Position numbers and translations under genes: made by a program. Shown here piece after piece: positions 24,984-33,297 of a stretch of 64,000 bases of DNA (the first letter of the stretch is position 1; each line of letters opens with the position of its first letter). Origin of the DNA: Parasphingorhabdus litoris DSM 22379 (GTDB lineage: Bacteria > Pseudomonadota > Alphaproteobacteria > Sphingomonadales > Sphingomonadaceae). Location of the stretch: NCBI RefSeq assembly GCF_020906275.1, contig NZ_CP086727.1, positions 2,604,001-2,668,000 on the forward strand, in the 5' to 3' direction. Below the pieces are notes generated by a model, which was not told the DNA's origin, ran no database searches, and worked only from the letters and a program-made list of their open reading frames with translations.

Positions 24984-25835
24984 ATGATGGAATCGATCAA
25001 TCGCACAAGGCCAGCAGACGCCATTCAAAAGCAAAATGAGCTTTCCAAGCTGATTGCCCGGACACAGGAATCGATAGCGACCGGGGTCAGCTTCAACCGA
25101 CCATCAGAAGCCCCGTCAAGCTGGCTGGAAATATCCAGTATCAGCCGACAATCGACCATTGAAGATAGTTGGTCGAACAATATCGGCCGAGCGCGCATAT
25201 TGGCGCAGCAAGCGGAATCGACCATAGATACAATGTCAAATGGAGTCGCTCGCATCCGTGAGTTGATGGTGCTTGCCAACAACGAGACTTTGGCGCCTCA
25301 AGATCGTGAAGTGATCGCGCTGGAGCTGGAAAGCTTTCAGCAACAGTTTAATCAGCTGACACAAGTGAAGGACAATTATGGCGGCCAGCTTTTCCATGCC
25401 GGTGATCCCATAGAAATGCGCATTGATACGGATGTCCTGGTCACACCCGCGCCAACGCAGCAGGAAGTCTCCGGCGATATCGATATCGGTGGCGGAGCAA
25501 GCCAAAGCCTGGATGCGATCATGACAAACATGATCCAAGCTGTTCGCACCGGCACGCCGACTGAACGCGCCGATCAATTGGATCGGGCCAAGTCTTTAAC
25601 CGATCACTTCTCGACACTTCTCGGGCGCCAGGGCGTATTGGTCAATCGACTTGATGAGCAGGACCTAAGGCTGCAGGATTCACGCCTGAACACCACAGAG
25701 CGGCGCGTCGCTCTGGAAAACACGGATGTTGCGCAGGCAATTTCTCAATTCCAATCTTTATTGGTCAATTTGGAAGCTGCGCAACGGCTTTATGCCCAAA
25801 CGGCTAGTAATTCCCTAATCCAGCTGATTGGCTAA
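24984..25835 (+). CDS. flgL: Hook-filament junction protein FlgL (HAP3)
   Basis: 283 aa. Flagellin-like ends: an N-terminal ARTQESIATGVSFNRPSEAP and a C-terminal ALENTDVAQAISQFQSLLVN with AAQRLYAQTASNSLIQLIG. Order after flgK and length identify it as FlgL, not a second flagellin. A second in-frame ATG directly after the first (24987) is equally possible. Last gene of the rod-hook operon; no terminator seen in the 130 bases after it. Confidence 0.9.
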   Translation: MMESINRTRPADAIQKQNELSKLIARTQESIATGVSFNRPSEAPSSWLEISSISRQSTIEDSWSNNIGRARILAQQAESTIDTMSNGVARIRELMVLANNETLAPQDREVIALELESFQQQFNQLTQVKDNYGGQLFHAGDPIEMRIDTDVLVTPAPTQQEVSGDIDIGGGASQSLDAIMTNMIQAVRTGTPTERADQLDRAKSLTDHFSTLLGRQGVLVNRLDEQDLRLQDSRLNTTERRVALENTDVAQAISQFQSLLVNLEAAQRLYAQTASNSLIQLIG

Positions 25836-25878
25836 GCGCCAAATATCATCGCTATCGCGCCCTTAACCATAATGATTT

Positions 25879-25930
25879 TTGTCCGTTCACAACTGTGAAG
25901 ATTGTCCGTTCGTGACCTGATCACCGGACA
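25879..25930. repeat. Direct repeat TTGTCCGTTC upstream of motA
   Basis: TTGTCCGTTC occurs at 25879-25888 and 25902-25911, a 23-base step (about two helix turns), followed by an inverted partial copy CCGGACAA at 25923-25930. It lies 36-87 bases before the motA ATG, in the only gap between flgL and motA. It is a likely operator or activator site; the regulator is unknown. Confidence 0.45.
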
Positions 25931-25965
25931 AAGTAAAAACGGACCTGTGGATTGGAATTGAGCTT

Positions 25966-26829
25966 ATGTTCGCTGGAATTGGTATAGTTGTCTTGCTCGT
26001 CATGGTATTTGGCGTGTTCCTGGTATCCGGCGGTGATTTGGGTGTGGTTGTCGCTGCTTTGCCAGTTGAGATGGGCATCATTGGCGGGGCGGCAGTAGGC
26101 GCACTTATCATCGGCAATAGTGGTGCTCAGCTAAAAGCACTGATGGGCGGCTTTGGTAAAGTCTTCAAAGGTCCAACCTATGTTAAACAGGATTTCATGG
26201 ACTGCATATTGCTGGTGTCCAAGCTTACCAAGATTTTAAAAAGCGAGGGGCCGGTTGCTTTGGAACCACATATCGAGGATCCAAAATCATCGCCAATATT
26301 CAGTGAATATCCCAAGCTTTTGAAAGACGATACGTTGATCCACCTGATCGCTGATAGCCTCAGGCTTGTCGTCGTTTCATCCGGCACGCTTGATCCACAT
26401 GCCGTCGAAGATGTCATGGATCAGGCCATCAAAACACATCACCATGAAGCCATTGCACCGGCCGACAACCTGCAAGGGCTTGCAGATGCCTTGCCCGCTT
26501 TGGGTATTGTCGCTGCTGTTTTGGGCATCATCAAGGTCATGGGCTCAATCGACAAGCCGCCGACTATATTGGGCGGCATGATCGGTTCTGCTCTCGTCGG
26601 AACCTTCCTTGGTGTTTTGCTCGCTTATGGTCTGGTTGGTCCCATGGCCAATCGTGCCCGCTCAGTGATCGAAAGCGATGCCAGCATCTATCATGTCGCA
26701 AAGCAGTTGATCATCGCCAGCCTGCATGGCCACCCACAGCCGCTTATTATCGAGGCGGCCCGTACCAGCCTGCAGCATGATAACCAGCCGAGCTTCTCTG
26801 ATGTATTTGATGCCATAAGGGCAAAATAA
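25966..26829 (+). CDS. motA: Flagellar stator protein MotA
   Basis: 287 aa, the long MotA form. Four membrane segments are at about 3-20, 28-48, 165-188 (ALPALGIVAAVLGIIKVMGS) and 200-225 (MIGSALVGTFLGVLLAYGLV). A large cytoplasmic loop lies between 2 and 3 (~residues 70-160), with the charged helices that touch FliG. Conserved Pro residues next to TM3 are present. With MotB, 3 bases downstream, it forms the ion-driven stator. The AAVLGIIKVMG signature is of the proton-type MotA. Confidence 0.95.
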   Translation: MFAGIGIVVLLVMVFGVFLVSGGDLGVVVAALPVEMGIIGGAAVGALIIGNSGAQLKALMGGFGKVFKGPTYVKQDFMDCILLVSKLTKILKSEGPVALEPHIEDPKSSPIFSEYPKLLKDDTLIHLIADSLRLVVVSSGTLDPHAVEDVMDQAIKTHHHEAIAPADNLQGLADALPALGIVAAVLGIIKVMGSIDKPPTILGGMIGSALVGTFLGVLLAYGLVGPMANRARSVIESDASIYHVAKQLIIASLHGHPQPLIIEAARTSLQHDNQPSFSDVFDAIRAK

Positions 26830-26832
26830 ACC

Positions 26833-27699
26833 ATGGCCAAAAAAGCAGCCCCGGAACCGGTTCAACCAATAATTGTCAAAAAGGTCATTATGGAGGACCA
26901 TGGCGGCCATCATGGCGGCGCATGGAAAGTGGCCTATGCTGACTTCGTGACGGCGATGATGGCGTTTTTTCTGCTAATGTGGCTGCTTGGTGCAACGGAA
27001 GAGAAACAGCGCAAGGGAATAGCGGACTATTTTGCGCCAACATTGACACAAGTAAAACGTGACAGTGCCGGCGGCAAAGATATGTTCGGCGGTTCATCCG
27101 TTATGGATCCGGACAAATATCCGCACAAAGCCAAAAATGTGGGGGATCAAGCCATGGCAATGCCGCGCCCTGGCGATGGCGGTAACAAGGATTACAGCCA
27201 TAAAGCGGAAGATCGCGAAGCGGCCGGTAAATCGATCACGGCTAAGGAATTTGAAAGGCGCATTCGTGCTGAACTAGCCAATAAGCCGGAAACGGCGAAG
27301 CTCCTGTCCAATGTCCGCTTTACCGATACTAAAGAAGGCCTTCGGATAGATATTATTGATGAAGCAGATTTCAGTATGTTTGCGCTGGCCACAGATAGTT
27401 TGAAGCCAAGAGCTATCGAACTTATTGCGCAAGTTGCGAAGATCATCGACACCGTGGACAACGAACTTGTCATACGTGGACATACCGACAGCTTACCTTA
27501 TGCGAGCGGGAAAAGCATGAATAACTGGCTGTTGTCGTCGGCAAGAGCCGAAGCGACCAGGCAGGCGCTCGTGAAACAAGGCGTCTCTACGGCGCGTATG
27601 ACACGGATTGAAGGCGTTGCCGACACCGAGCCTTATAATCCCCAAGAACCGACAGATGATCGGAACCGGCGTATCTCGATTACGATGAAGCCACAATAG
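26833..27699 (+). CDS. motB: Flagellar stator protein MotB
   Basis: 288 aa. Short cytoplasmic N-terminus, one membrane segment at about 28-50 (WKVAYADFVTAMMAFFLLMW) with the proton-binding Asp of the YADFxTAMMAFF motif, a linker, and a C-terminal OmpA-like peptidoglycan-binding domain (ELVIRGHTDSLPY, NNWLLSSARAEATRQALVKQ, RRISITM). It anchors the stator to the wall. Unlike the short MotB-like protein at 16120, it keeps the complete wall-binding domain. Confidence 0.96.
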   Translation: MAKKAAPEPVQPIIVKKVIMEDHGGHHGGAWKVAYADFVTAMMAFFLLMWLLGATEEKQRKGIADYFAPTLTQVKRDSAGGKDMFGGSSVMDPDKYPHKAKNVGDQAMAMPRPGDGGNKDYSHKAEDREAAGKSITAKEFERRIRAELANKPETAKLLSNVRFTDTKEGLRIDIIDEADFSMFALATDSLKPRAIELIAQVAKIIDTVDNELVIRGHTDSLPYASGKSMNNWLLSSARAEATRQALVKQGVSTARMTRIEGVADTEPYNPQEPTDDRNRRISITMKPQ

Positions 27700-27974
27700 A
27701 GTGATTTTTTATTCATTATTATACAGTTTTGTAAAATAAATTTACGATGGCAACTTAATGAATGCCATCCTTTACCAGGAAAATTATGTCGGTTATTCCC
27801 AATTTGGAAATAAAATCCCAAAGCCTTCTCAATTTGGGCTGAAAATGAATTGCCATTCATGTTTGAGATTCAGATACACGTGTCAGAAAGTGTAAAAACT
27901 TTCCTTCAAGGCCATTCCAGCCCCCGCAGGCTAGGTCTTGGGGTACGTAGCGCACCTGGTCTGCGTTATTACCG

Positions 27975-28008
27975 ATTGGGTAGAGTGGCCGATACCACTC
28001 TACCCAAT
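27975..28008. terminator. Perfect 14-bp stem-loop after motB
   Basis: ATTGGGTAGAGTGG pairs fully with CCACTCTACCCAAT around a 6-base loop (CCGATA), followed by TGCTTTTG. It is in the 577-base gap between motB and the convergent GGDEF gene; I found no credible gene in that gap (27700-28276). It may be a terminator or another structured intergenic element. Confidence 0.55.
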
Positions 28009-28166
28009 TGCTTTTGTACGGTACCAGAACCTTGTCATGATATTCAGACAATCACGGCCGTCTCCGTTAGTTGACGCTAAGAACGCCCCATAGCTCGCCG
28101 GGCGGTGTCAAATAAAGAACAAGAAGAAGTGCAAACTGAGACGAATTAATCAGTCGCCATAACACA

Positions 28167-28211
28167 AAAGCCCTTTGGCGAAGGAATATGGTTCCATCAC
28201 CAAAGGGCTTT
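28167..28211. terminator. Bidirectional terminator-like stem-loop
   Basis: AAAGCCCTTTGG pairs fully with CCAAAGGGCTTT (12 bp) with a 21-base loop. An A-run stands before and T-rich sequence is within the stem ends on both strands. It lies 66 bases beyond the stop of the convergent GGDEF gene and probably ends that transcript. Confidence 0.6.
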
Positions 28212-28276
28212 GCGTTTAGTAAGCATCAACCTCGAAAGGCCAACAAATCAAAAGCTCTCATACTTAGGCGGTCGGC

Positions 28277-29362
28277 TCAAAGGTCATTGGAATAGGTGAG
28301 CACTTGGTTACGACCTTGGGATTTTGCCTCATACAGCGCCAGATCTGCCTTGCGAAGGATTGAGCGCTTCGTGTCAGATTCCAGACATTCCGCAACGCCA
28401 ACAGAGAAGGTTACCGTCCCAAGAGCCTTACCGGACTCTACGTCAACAAGTGAGCGCGATGCCAAGGCTTCCCGGCATTTATTGATCCGGTCACAGACGT
28501 CCTTAATGTCTTCATCCTCAAAAATAACAGCAAACTCTTCACCACCATAACGAGACGTGTGACAGCGACTGTTGGACAGAGTCTCCAATTCTTCCGCAAC
28601 AAGCCGAAGAACGCGATCCCCGCATTCATGGCCAAATGTGTCATTGATCTTCTTGAAATGGTCAATATCGATAAACGCCAGCACCAGAGGCTGCCCCTTA
28701 TCAACAAGCTTTTGCAGAACCTCATCCAGAGTTCGTTCAAATTTTCGTCTGTTTGCCAGCTTCGTCAGCTGGTCGAAATCTGCTTCGTTCCTCGCCTGCT
28801 CCAATTCATTTTGCAGGTTTGCCAATTTCTTGTTGGTTTCATTAATCTGTTCACGATTTTCACGCGTCGATTCAACCATCAACTGAGAAAGATCGAGCAA
28901 TTTTTGAATGGCAGCATCGATATCGCCCGAACGCGATCGAATAGTGTCCGCCTGCTCCATCAGATTGGTTTCGCATTCGATGGTATTTTTATTGCCATCG
29001 TCGATAATTTGAGTGGTGGCGCGAATATGTTCAATCGCCTCCATCAAAATCTTGTCAATCTGGACTCCAATGTCCGAACGCAAATATTTCTCATGCAGTT
29101 CCTGGGCCGAAGCATTATTCAAGCGCCCTGCCGAAGACAGGCCTACAATCTCATTTTTCAGGCTAGTCTTGCCACCACAGATATATTCCCACGCCAATTC
29201 TAGATTGCATGAGGACAAAGCAAGATTATGCTGACGAATAAAGCTGGCTATTGCGTAGATGGGAGTGCGCTTCCCATCATCCTCAATACATACAGGGCAT
29301 GATTCATCACCGTCATTTTCGCGGAAATAGCTTTCCAGTATATTTTTGATATCGATTTTCAT
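28277..29362 (-). CDS. GGDEF diguanylate cyclase
   Basis: 361 aa. Residues 1-130 form an unassigned, Cys-containing N-terminal region (CPVC at 22-25, which may be a metal or redox site). A long coiled coil follows (~130-195, LMEQADTIRSRSGDIDAAIQ onwards). The GGDEF domain spans ~196-355 with the intact active site GGEEF at 273-277, DIDHFKKINDTFGH and the D at 232. The RxxD inhibitory site five residues before GGEEF is not present (RCHT), so product feedback at the I-site is unlikely. It should make c-di-GMP, which usually lowers motility. The start is one base after the sthA stop, so the two are coupled. Confidence 0.92.
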   Translation of the reverse strand: MKIDIKNILESYFRENDGDESCPVCIEDDGKRTPIYAIASFIRQHNLALSSCNLELAWEYICGGKTSLKNEIVGLSSAGRLNNASAQELHEKYLRSDIGVQIDKILMEAIEHIRATTQIIDDGNKNTIECETNLMEQADTIRSRSGDIDAAIQKLLDLSQLMVESTRENREQINETNKKLANLQNELEQARNEADFDQLTKLANRRKFERTLDEVLQKLVDKGQPLVLAFIDIDHFKKINDTFGHECGDRVLRLVAEELETLSNSRCHTSRYGGEEFAVIFEDEDIKDVCDRINKCREALASRSLVDVESGKALGTVTFSVGVAECLESDTKRSILRKADLALYEAKSQGRNQVLTYSNDL

Positions 29363-29363
29363 T

Positions 29364-30785
29364 TTACGCTCGCAGTCTGGTTTGAGGCATACGGTTATAT
29401 GCGTCTAGCGCAGCGACCTTGTATGCTTCGGCTAATGTTGGAAAATTGAATACTGTTCCGGACAAATAGTCGATCCCGCCGTTCAGGTTCAGAACGGCCT
29501 GACCTATATGGATGAGTTCTGTTGCCCCCTCACCAACGATATGGACGCCCAGTAGTTTTCGATCGTTCAGGTCAAAAATGCATTTAAGCAACCCTTTGCA
29601 ATTGCCCAATATATGACCGCGTGATGTTTCCTGAAAACGGGCGATGCCGATTTCAACCTGCATTCCTTTACTCCGTGCTTCATCTTCCGACATGCCAATG
29701 CTGGCAATTTCTGGTATCGAATAGATACCCAGCGGAAAACTATGTTCAGAAGATTTGATCGGGTGGCCAAAGGCATGGCATGCGGCAAGTCGCCCCTGTT
29801 CCATGGATGTTGATGCAAGTGCCGGGAAGCCAATAATGTCGCCGGCCGCATAAATATGGGACTGCGACGTTTGCAGCGTTTCCGGATCTACGGTCAAACG
29901 CCCCCGACTGTCTGGCTCTATGCCGATTTTTTCAAGGCCCAGCTTGTCGACTGCACCGACACGGCCTGCCGTAAAGAGCAACATCTCTGATCTGAGTTGG
30001 CGGCCGTCATCCAGTTCGACTTGTGGGTTACCATTCTTGTCCACATCGATTGTCTTGATTGATCGCCCAAGACGAAGGCTGATCCCGCGTTCAGAGAGTT
30101 GATGCGTAAAATTGGCTATAATATCACGATCAATAAATTCGAGAATATTTTCCCGCGCTTCTACGACCGTAACCGGGATCTCGAGCGTCGAAAATATTGT
30201 AGCATATTCTAATCCGATAACGCCGCCACCAACGACGACAATGGATTTTGGCATCGGCATATTGGCAGCGATTGAATCACTATCGACAATTGTGGAACCG
30301 TTAAATGGAATATGCTTTGGTCGATAAGGCTTTGTTCCGACCGCAATAAGGAACTTTTCAGCAGTAACAGTGTAGGTTGTTGTCTTTCCTTGAACCGATT
30401 GCGATACTGATAATTTATTGGGTCCTGCAAATTTCGCGCGCCCCTTCAGTGTTTCGATATTATTGCGAGACAGTTGACTGTCGATAACTTCAACCTCATC
30501 ACCCAACGTTGTCGAAAGTCTGGAAGAAATTGAGTCCCGGGTTACATCCGGGCCGCTGCGCTGACGCCCAGATTTGAAATATTGATCACGCCACCCTGTA
30601 ACCGACAGCACAGATTCTCGGATCGTTTTGGATGGCAAGGTGCCAGTATGTACCGACACGCCTCCAATTTTCTTTTGATCATCGACAATCGCAACGGTCT
30701 TGCCGAGTTTCGATGCCTGTATTGCTGCTCTTCGGCCTGCTGGACCGCCCCCAATTACCACGAAATCATAGTCAAAATCAGTCAT
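29364..30785 (-). CDS. sthA: Soluble pyridine nucleotide transhydrogenase SthA-like flavoprotein
   Basis: 473 aa from the ATG at 30785, which follows AAAGGGGACGAC; an upstream in-frame ATG at 30830 is less likely. FAD-binding GGGPAGRRAAIQASKLGK at the N-terminus, the second Rossmann motif VVGGGVIGLEYA, and the C-terminal dimerisation domain (FPTLAEAYKVAALDAYNR). The redox-centre region reads HTGTLPSKTIRE with no cysteine pair, as in SthA and unlike dihydrolipoamide dehydrogenase or mercuric reductase. It balances NADPH and NADH in the cytoplasm. Confidence 0.88.
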   Translation of the reverse strand: MTDFDYDFVVIGGGPAGRRAAIQASKLGKTVAIVDDQKKIGGVSVHTGTLPSKTIRESVLSVTGWRDQYFKSGRQRSGPDVTRDSISSRLSTTLGDEVEVIDSQLSRNNIETLKGRAKFAGPNKLSVSQSVQGKTTTYTVTAEKFLIAVGTKPYRPKHIPFNGSTIVDSDSIAANMPMPKSIVVVGGGVIGLEYATIFSTLEIPVTVVEARENILEFIDRDIIANFTHQLSERGISLRLGRSIKTIDVDKNGNPQVELDDGRQLRSEMLLFTAGRVGAVDKLGLEKIGIEPDSRGRLTVDPETLQTSQSHIYAAGDIIGFPALASTSMEQGRLAACHAFGHPIKSSEHSFPLGIYSIPEIASIGMSEDEARSKGMQVEIGIARFQETSRGHILGNCKGLLKCIFDLNDRKLLGVHIVGEGATELIHIGQAVLNLNGGIDYLSGTVFNFPTLAEAYKVAALDAYNRMPQTRLRA

Positions 30786-30984
30786 GTCGTCCCCTTTCGT
30801 GCTATGGTTAACGGCGACAAAGAGAAACATTAAATGCCAAGCTGCAGCGGCAACGCAATTTAGTGAAATTCCCGACGTTTCGAAAAGAGGATTTGATGAA
30901 CGGATAGTTCAGTGTTCATGTCCGTTTTTGGGATTCAATTCGACGTTTACTTCATCTGACAATTGCGCGGGTATTTTTTGTTGA

Positions 30985-31004
30985 AATTGCAACGAGTTGC
31001 AATT
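30985..31004. promoter_or_regulatory. 20-bp perfect palindrome, likely operator
   Basis: AATTGCAAC-GA-GTTGCAATT has 9-bp arms and a 2-base spacer. It lies about 200 bases upstream of sthA (minus) and 98 bases upstream of the small gene at 31103 (plus). It has the form of a site for a dimeric regulator; I do not recognise the regulator. Confidence 0.5.
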
Positions 31005-31102
31005 AATGCCTGTCGCCATAACAGAGACATCAGTCCGTACAACTACTTGAAACATGGTCGAAATTAGACTTGTTGCCCCGAGGAAAGGCACCGTCGATAC
31101 AT

Positions 31103-31261
31103 ATGAGTAACAGTAATAAAATCGACATTCTCAAATTGATTGAAGAGCTCGGAGATATCCTCGCGTTATTGGACAAAACTGATCATTCAATCGCGGCCAT
31201 AAAGGTTGAGGAAGCCATTGATGCACTAAAACAAGTTGCTGACGACAACAGAGGCGATTGA
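31103..31261 (+). CDS. Small helical protein of unknown function
   Basis: 52 aa from the ATG at 31103; an upstream start at 31070 would add 11 residues. The sequence is acidic and wholly helical, with a heptad-like Leu/Ile pattern (KIDILKLIEELGDILALLDK, then AAIKVEEAIDALKQVADD). I do not recognise a family. The intergenic palindrome at 30985 lies upstream. A short SD-like GAGGAAAGG is 12 or more bases before the ATG. It is probably real, but size makes it uncertain. Confidence 0.5.
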   Translation: MSNSNKIDILKLIEELGDILALLDKTDHSIAAIKVEEAIDALKQVADDNRGD

Positions 31262-31283
31262 GAACAATATTCATTCTTTGCCA

Positions 31284-31595
31284 TCACTGCATCTCGTAGA
31301 TCATCAAGACACAATTTTTGATCATCTTTCGAACTTCAGGATCACAATCCTGCTGACTAACATCCAACAGATTTTGATCCATCTGCTTTTCCGTCTTTGA
31401 AAAATTTTCTGGCCGGATCTCAATCCGCTTATAAATTTGAGCTCTTACATAGACTGTCGCGGATGATGCTTTTTTCCGTGTATCGCTTTTTTCTGCCTTT
31501 GCCGGTGTCAAAGCAACAATTGCCAACAATCCGGCCAGGGTGAAACTGATACCCGCCGAGCGAGACAATATCCGGCTTTGCGGAAGGTGGTGCAT
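31284..31595 (-). CDS. Small secreted protein of unknown function
   Basis: 103 aa. Signal peptide at about 10-34 (ISFTLAGLLAIVALTPAKA, cleavage after AKA). The mature part is basic, then contains TVYVRAQIYKRIEI and two cysteines near the end (QQDCDP and KNCVL), which could form one disulfide in the periplasm. It is slightly like the short UrcA-type secreted proteins common in sphingomonads, but I cannot place it with confidence. It is convergent with the small gene at 31103. Confidence 0.6.
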   Translation of the reverse strand: MHHLPQSRILSRSAGISFTLAGLLAIVALTPAKAEKSDTRKKASSATVYVRAQIYKRIEIRPENFSKTEKQMDQNLLDVSQQDCDPEVRKMIKNCVLMIYEMQ

Positions 31596-31865
31596 GTCGC
31601 CGTTTCCTGATGCTAAAATGGATCAGGATTATCAACGGCATTTATCGCAGATTTTTAAGTGATGGGAGCGTGGTCATTCTCTCATGCGGTGGCATTACTG
31701 ATACCGCGATTGCTCTTAGTATCGGGCACCTTCAAAGAAATTTTTGGGCGGGGGTTAATTGCCGTCTGGAAGGCCCGTAAATTGATTTGGGCACCTTAGG
31801 CGCCTCGACTGTTAAATCCTGCGTTAATCATCCCCACAATGAGCGGGAATTTTAGCATCAACTTG

Positions 31866-31905
31866 AAGGGAGCGATCCTGCTGGTCCTTATTGGATCGCT
31901 CCCTT
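31866..31905. terminator. 13-bp perfect stem-loop in a 338-base gap
   Basis: AAGGGAGCGATCC pairs fully with GGATCGCTCCCTT around a 14-base loop. It lies 28 bases beyond the stop of the minus-strand gene 31934-32539 and probably ends that transcript. I see no gene in the rest of 31596-31933. Confidence 0.65.
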
Positions 31906-31933
31906 CTAAAGTTCGTTCTAAATCGACTTATAT

Positions 31934-32539
31934 TCAGGCAGCGTGCGCAGCATCAGAATCTAATTTCTCCGTCGCCCATAGCTTCAAATCCCGGATGATA
32001 TTCTTCTTCGAACCGGACACGTTCGCGAAAATGGCATTCAGAGTGGCCGCCAAAAACTGTCGCAGATCGATGAGTGCATAAGGTGACTGATGTGCATCCA
32101 GACCTTCGCTTGACAGAATCTGCATCATGTCCTGATGAGACAATAGTTTCACAGTCTGGCTCCAATCATCTTCTGCCTTGAGCGACATCAGGTTGGACAG
32201 CTCGACAATCAAAAAGCATTTAAACTCTGAGCTTTCTTCGTTCTGGTCACCCAATGCAACACTGGCCACAGTTGACATAAACACATCTTCAAATTTGGTG
32301 ATTTCATTCACGCTTCGATCAGGCGTGGAGCCAATTTCCAGGCAATCCAGCGCAAGGCCGATCAAGAAAAGATCCCGCCATGAATAGGCAACCATATTGC
32401 CTTTACCAGTGTTGGCACCAGCCGGGAAACCAAGACGCTGAAAATGCTGCAACCGACCACGAAACGCATTTTTCTTGTCGGGAATGATTTTGTGCTTTTC
32501 AGAAAAAATCTCTAAAATTTCAGCATATGAAAATTGCAT
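31934..32539 (-). CDS. Putative MerR-like HTH protein of unknown function
   Basis: 201 aa from the ATG at 32539, with an AGGA 12 bases upstream; starts at 32560 or 32617 are possible. The N-terminal ~80 residues (FSYAEILEIFSEKHKIIP, RGRLQHFQRLGFPAGANTGK, MVAYSWRDLFLIGLALDC) look like a winged helix of the MerR type, with the Y-S-W-R-D segment at the place of the usual wing and second helix. The C-terminal half is helical with no known effector motif. I infer a transcription regulator. A Fur-like box lies ~170 bases upstream. Confidence 0.6.
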   Translation of the reverse strand: MQFSYAEILEIFSEKHKIIPDKKNAFRGRLQHFQRLGFPAGANTGKGNMVAYSWRDLFLIGLALDCLEIGSTPDRSVNEITKFEDVFMSTVASVALGDQNEESSEFKCFLIVELSNLMSLKAEDDWSQTVKLLSHQDMMQILSSEGLDAHQSPYALIDLRQFLAATLNAIFANVSGSKKNIIRDLKLWATEKLDSDAAHAA

Positions 32540-32711
32540 AGAACGCCCATTTCCTGACATTTTTGACCATGATCGAAAATATGCTGAATAATAATGTTCT
32601 TGTTTGCAATTTAGCAAATGATGTTGCGCCCAAAATGGTTTTATTTAGCGCTATCTTGATCAGCCAGCTAGTTCAGAGATTACTCTCTCTTTCCTGCTTA
32701 TTCACACGTTT

Positions 32712-32730
32712 AACAATGATAATTATTTTC
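32712..32730. promoter_or_regulatory. Candidate Fur-type iron box
   Basis: AACAATGATAATTATTTTC matches 15 of 19 positions of the classical Fur box (GATAATGATAATCATTATC). It is in the 228-base gap upstream of the HTH protein gene (start 32539). In alphaproteobacteria the box could equally be read by Fur/Mur. Matches of this AT-rich type can arise by chance. Confidence 0.4.
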
Positions 32731-32767
32731 TCCGACCCACTCAGCATGTTGTGAGCCAGTGGCGAAG

Positions 32768-33172
32768 CTACTGACCAGCCTGACGCCGCTCATCAAACCA
32801 TTGCCGCAGCAGCGCAGCCCGACATCCGGACCAGCCATTGGTGCCAACAACCGAGCAACTATTGGGGCGCTCGGTGCGAGCCGCGTCTTCATGAGATGCA
32901 ACGGTCGAGGACCAGCTTTGTTCGCCTGCTTTTTCCTCTTCCGCTTGCCTCAACTCCTTGGGGATCCGGTAACGCTCAGATTCCGGCCGTTTGGCGCAAA
33001 CGACGATCTCATCGGGCTGCCCTTCGGGGCAAATATCATCGCCATAGGTTACGAGAACGGAAATCCGCTCCGGCGTATCTTCCGATTTCGCATCTTCGGC
33101 AGCGGCATTCGCGCTCCACAATAGGCCTGCCATCAGGATGAAACCGGTTTTCGAAATATGCACAAGGGACAT
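32768..33172 (-). CDS. Conserved secreted protein of unknown function
   Basis: 134 aa with a signal peptide (FILMAGLLWSANAAA, cleavage near residue 25). The segment VLVTYGDDICPEGQPDEIVV followed by CAKRPESERYRIP is of a type I recognise from small hypothetical proteins common in sphingomonads; four cysteines in the mature part (two in this motif, two in SCSVVG...SGCR) could form two disulfides in the periplasm. No function is known to me. It stands alone, in a gap of 125 bases from the carboxylase gene. Confidence 0.72.
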   Translation of the reverse strand: MSLVHISKTGFILMAGLLWSANAAAEDAKSEDTPERISVLVTYGDDICPEGQPDEIVVCAKRPESERYRIPKELRQAEEEKAGEQSWSSTVASHEDAARTERPNSCSVVGTNGWSGCRAALLRQWFDERRQAGQ

Positions 33173-33297
33173 GATATTACCTTTCAGCCTTTCGGCTTTT
33201 AGACGAACGTCCCAGTAACAGACACGAAATGTGATAATATTATGGATGTTGCGGCAGGCTGAATGAGCCGGATTATTTCATCACAACCGCAATCTGA

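Noticed and set aside
27850..28074. A possible small gene on the plus strand after motB.
   Set aside because: The frame contains the 14-bp stem-loop, has no ribosome site and shows no protein-like pattern.
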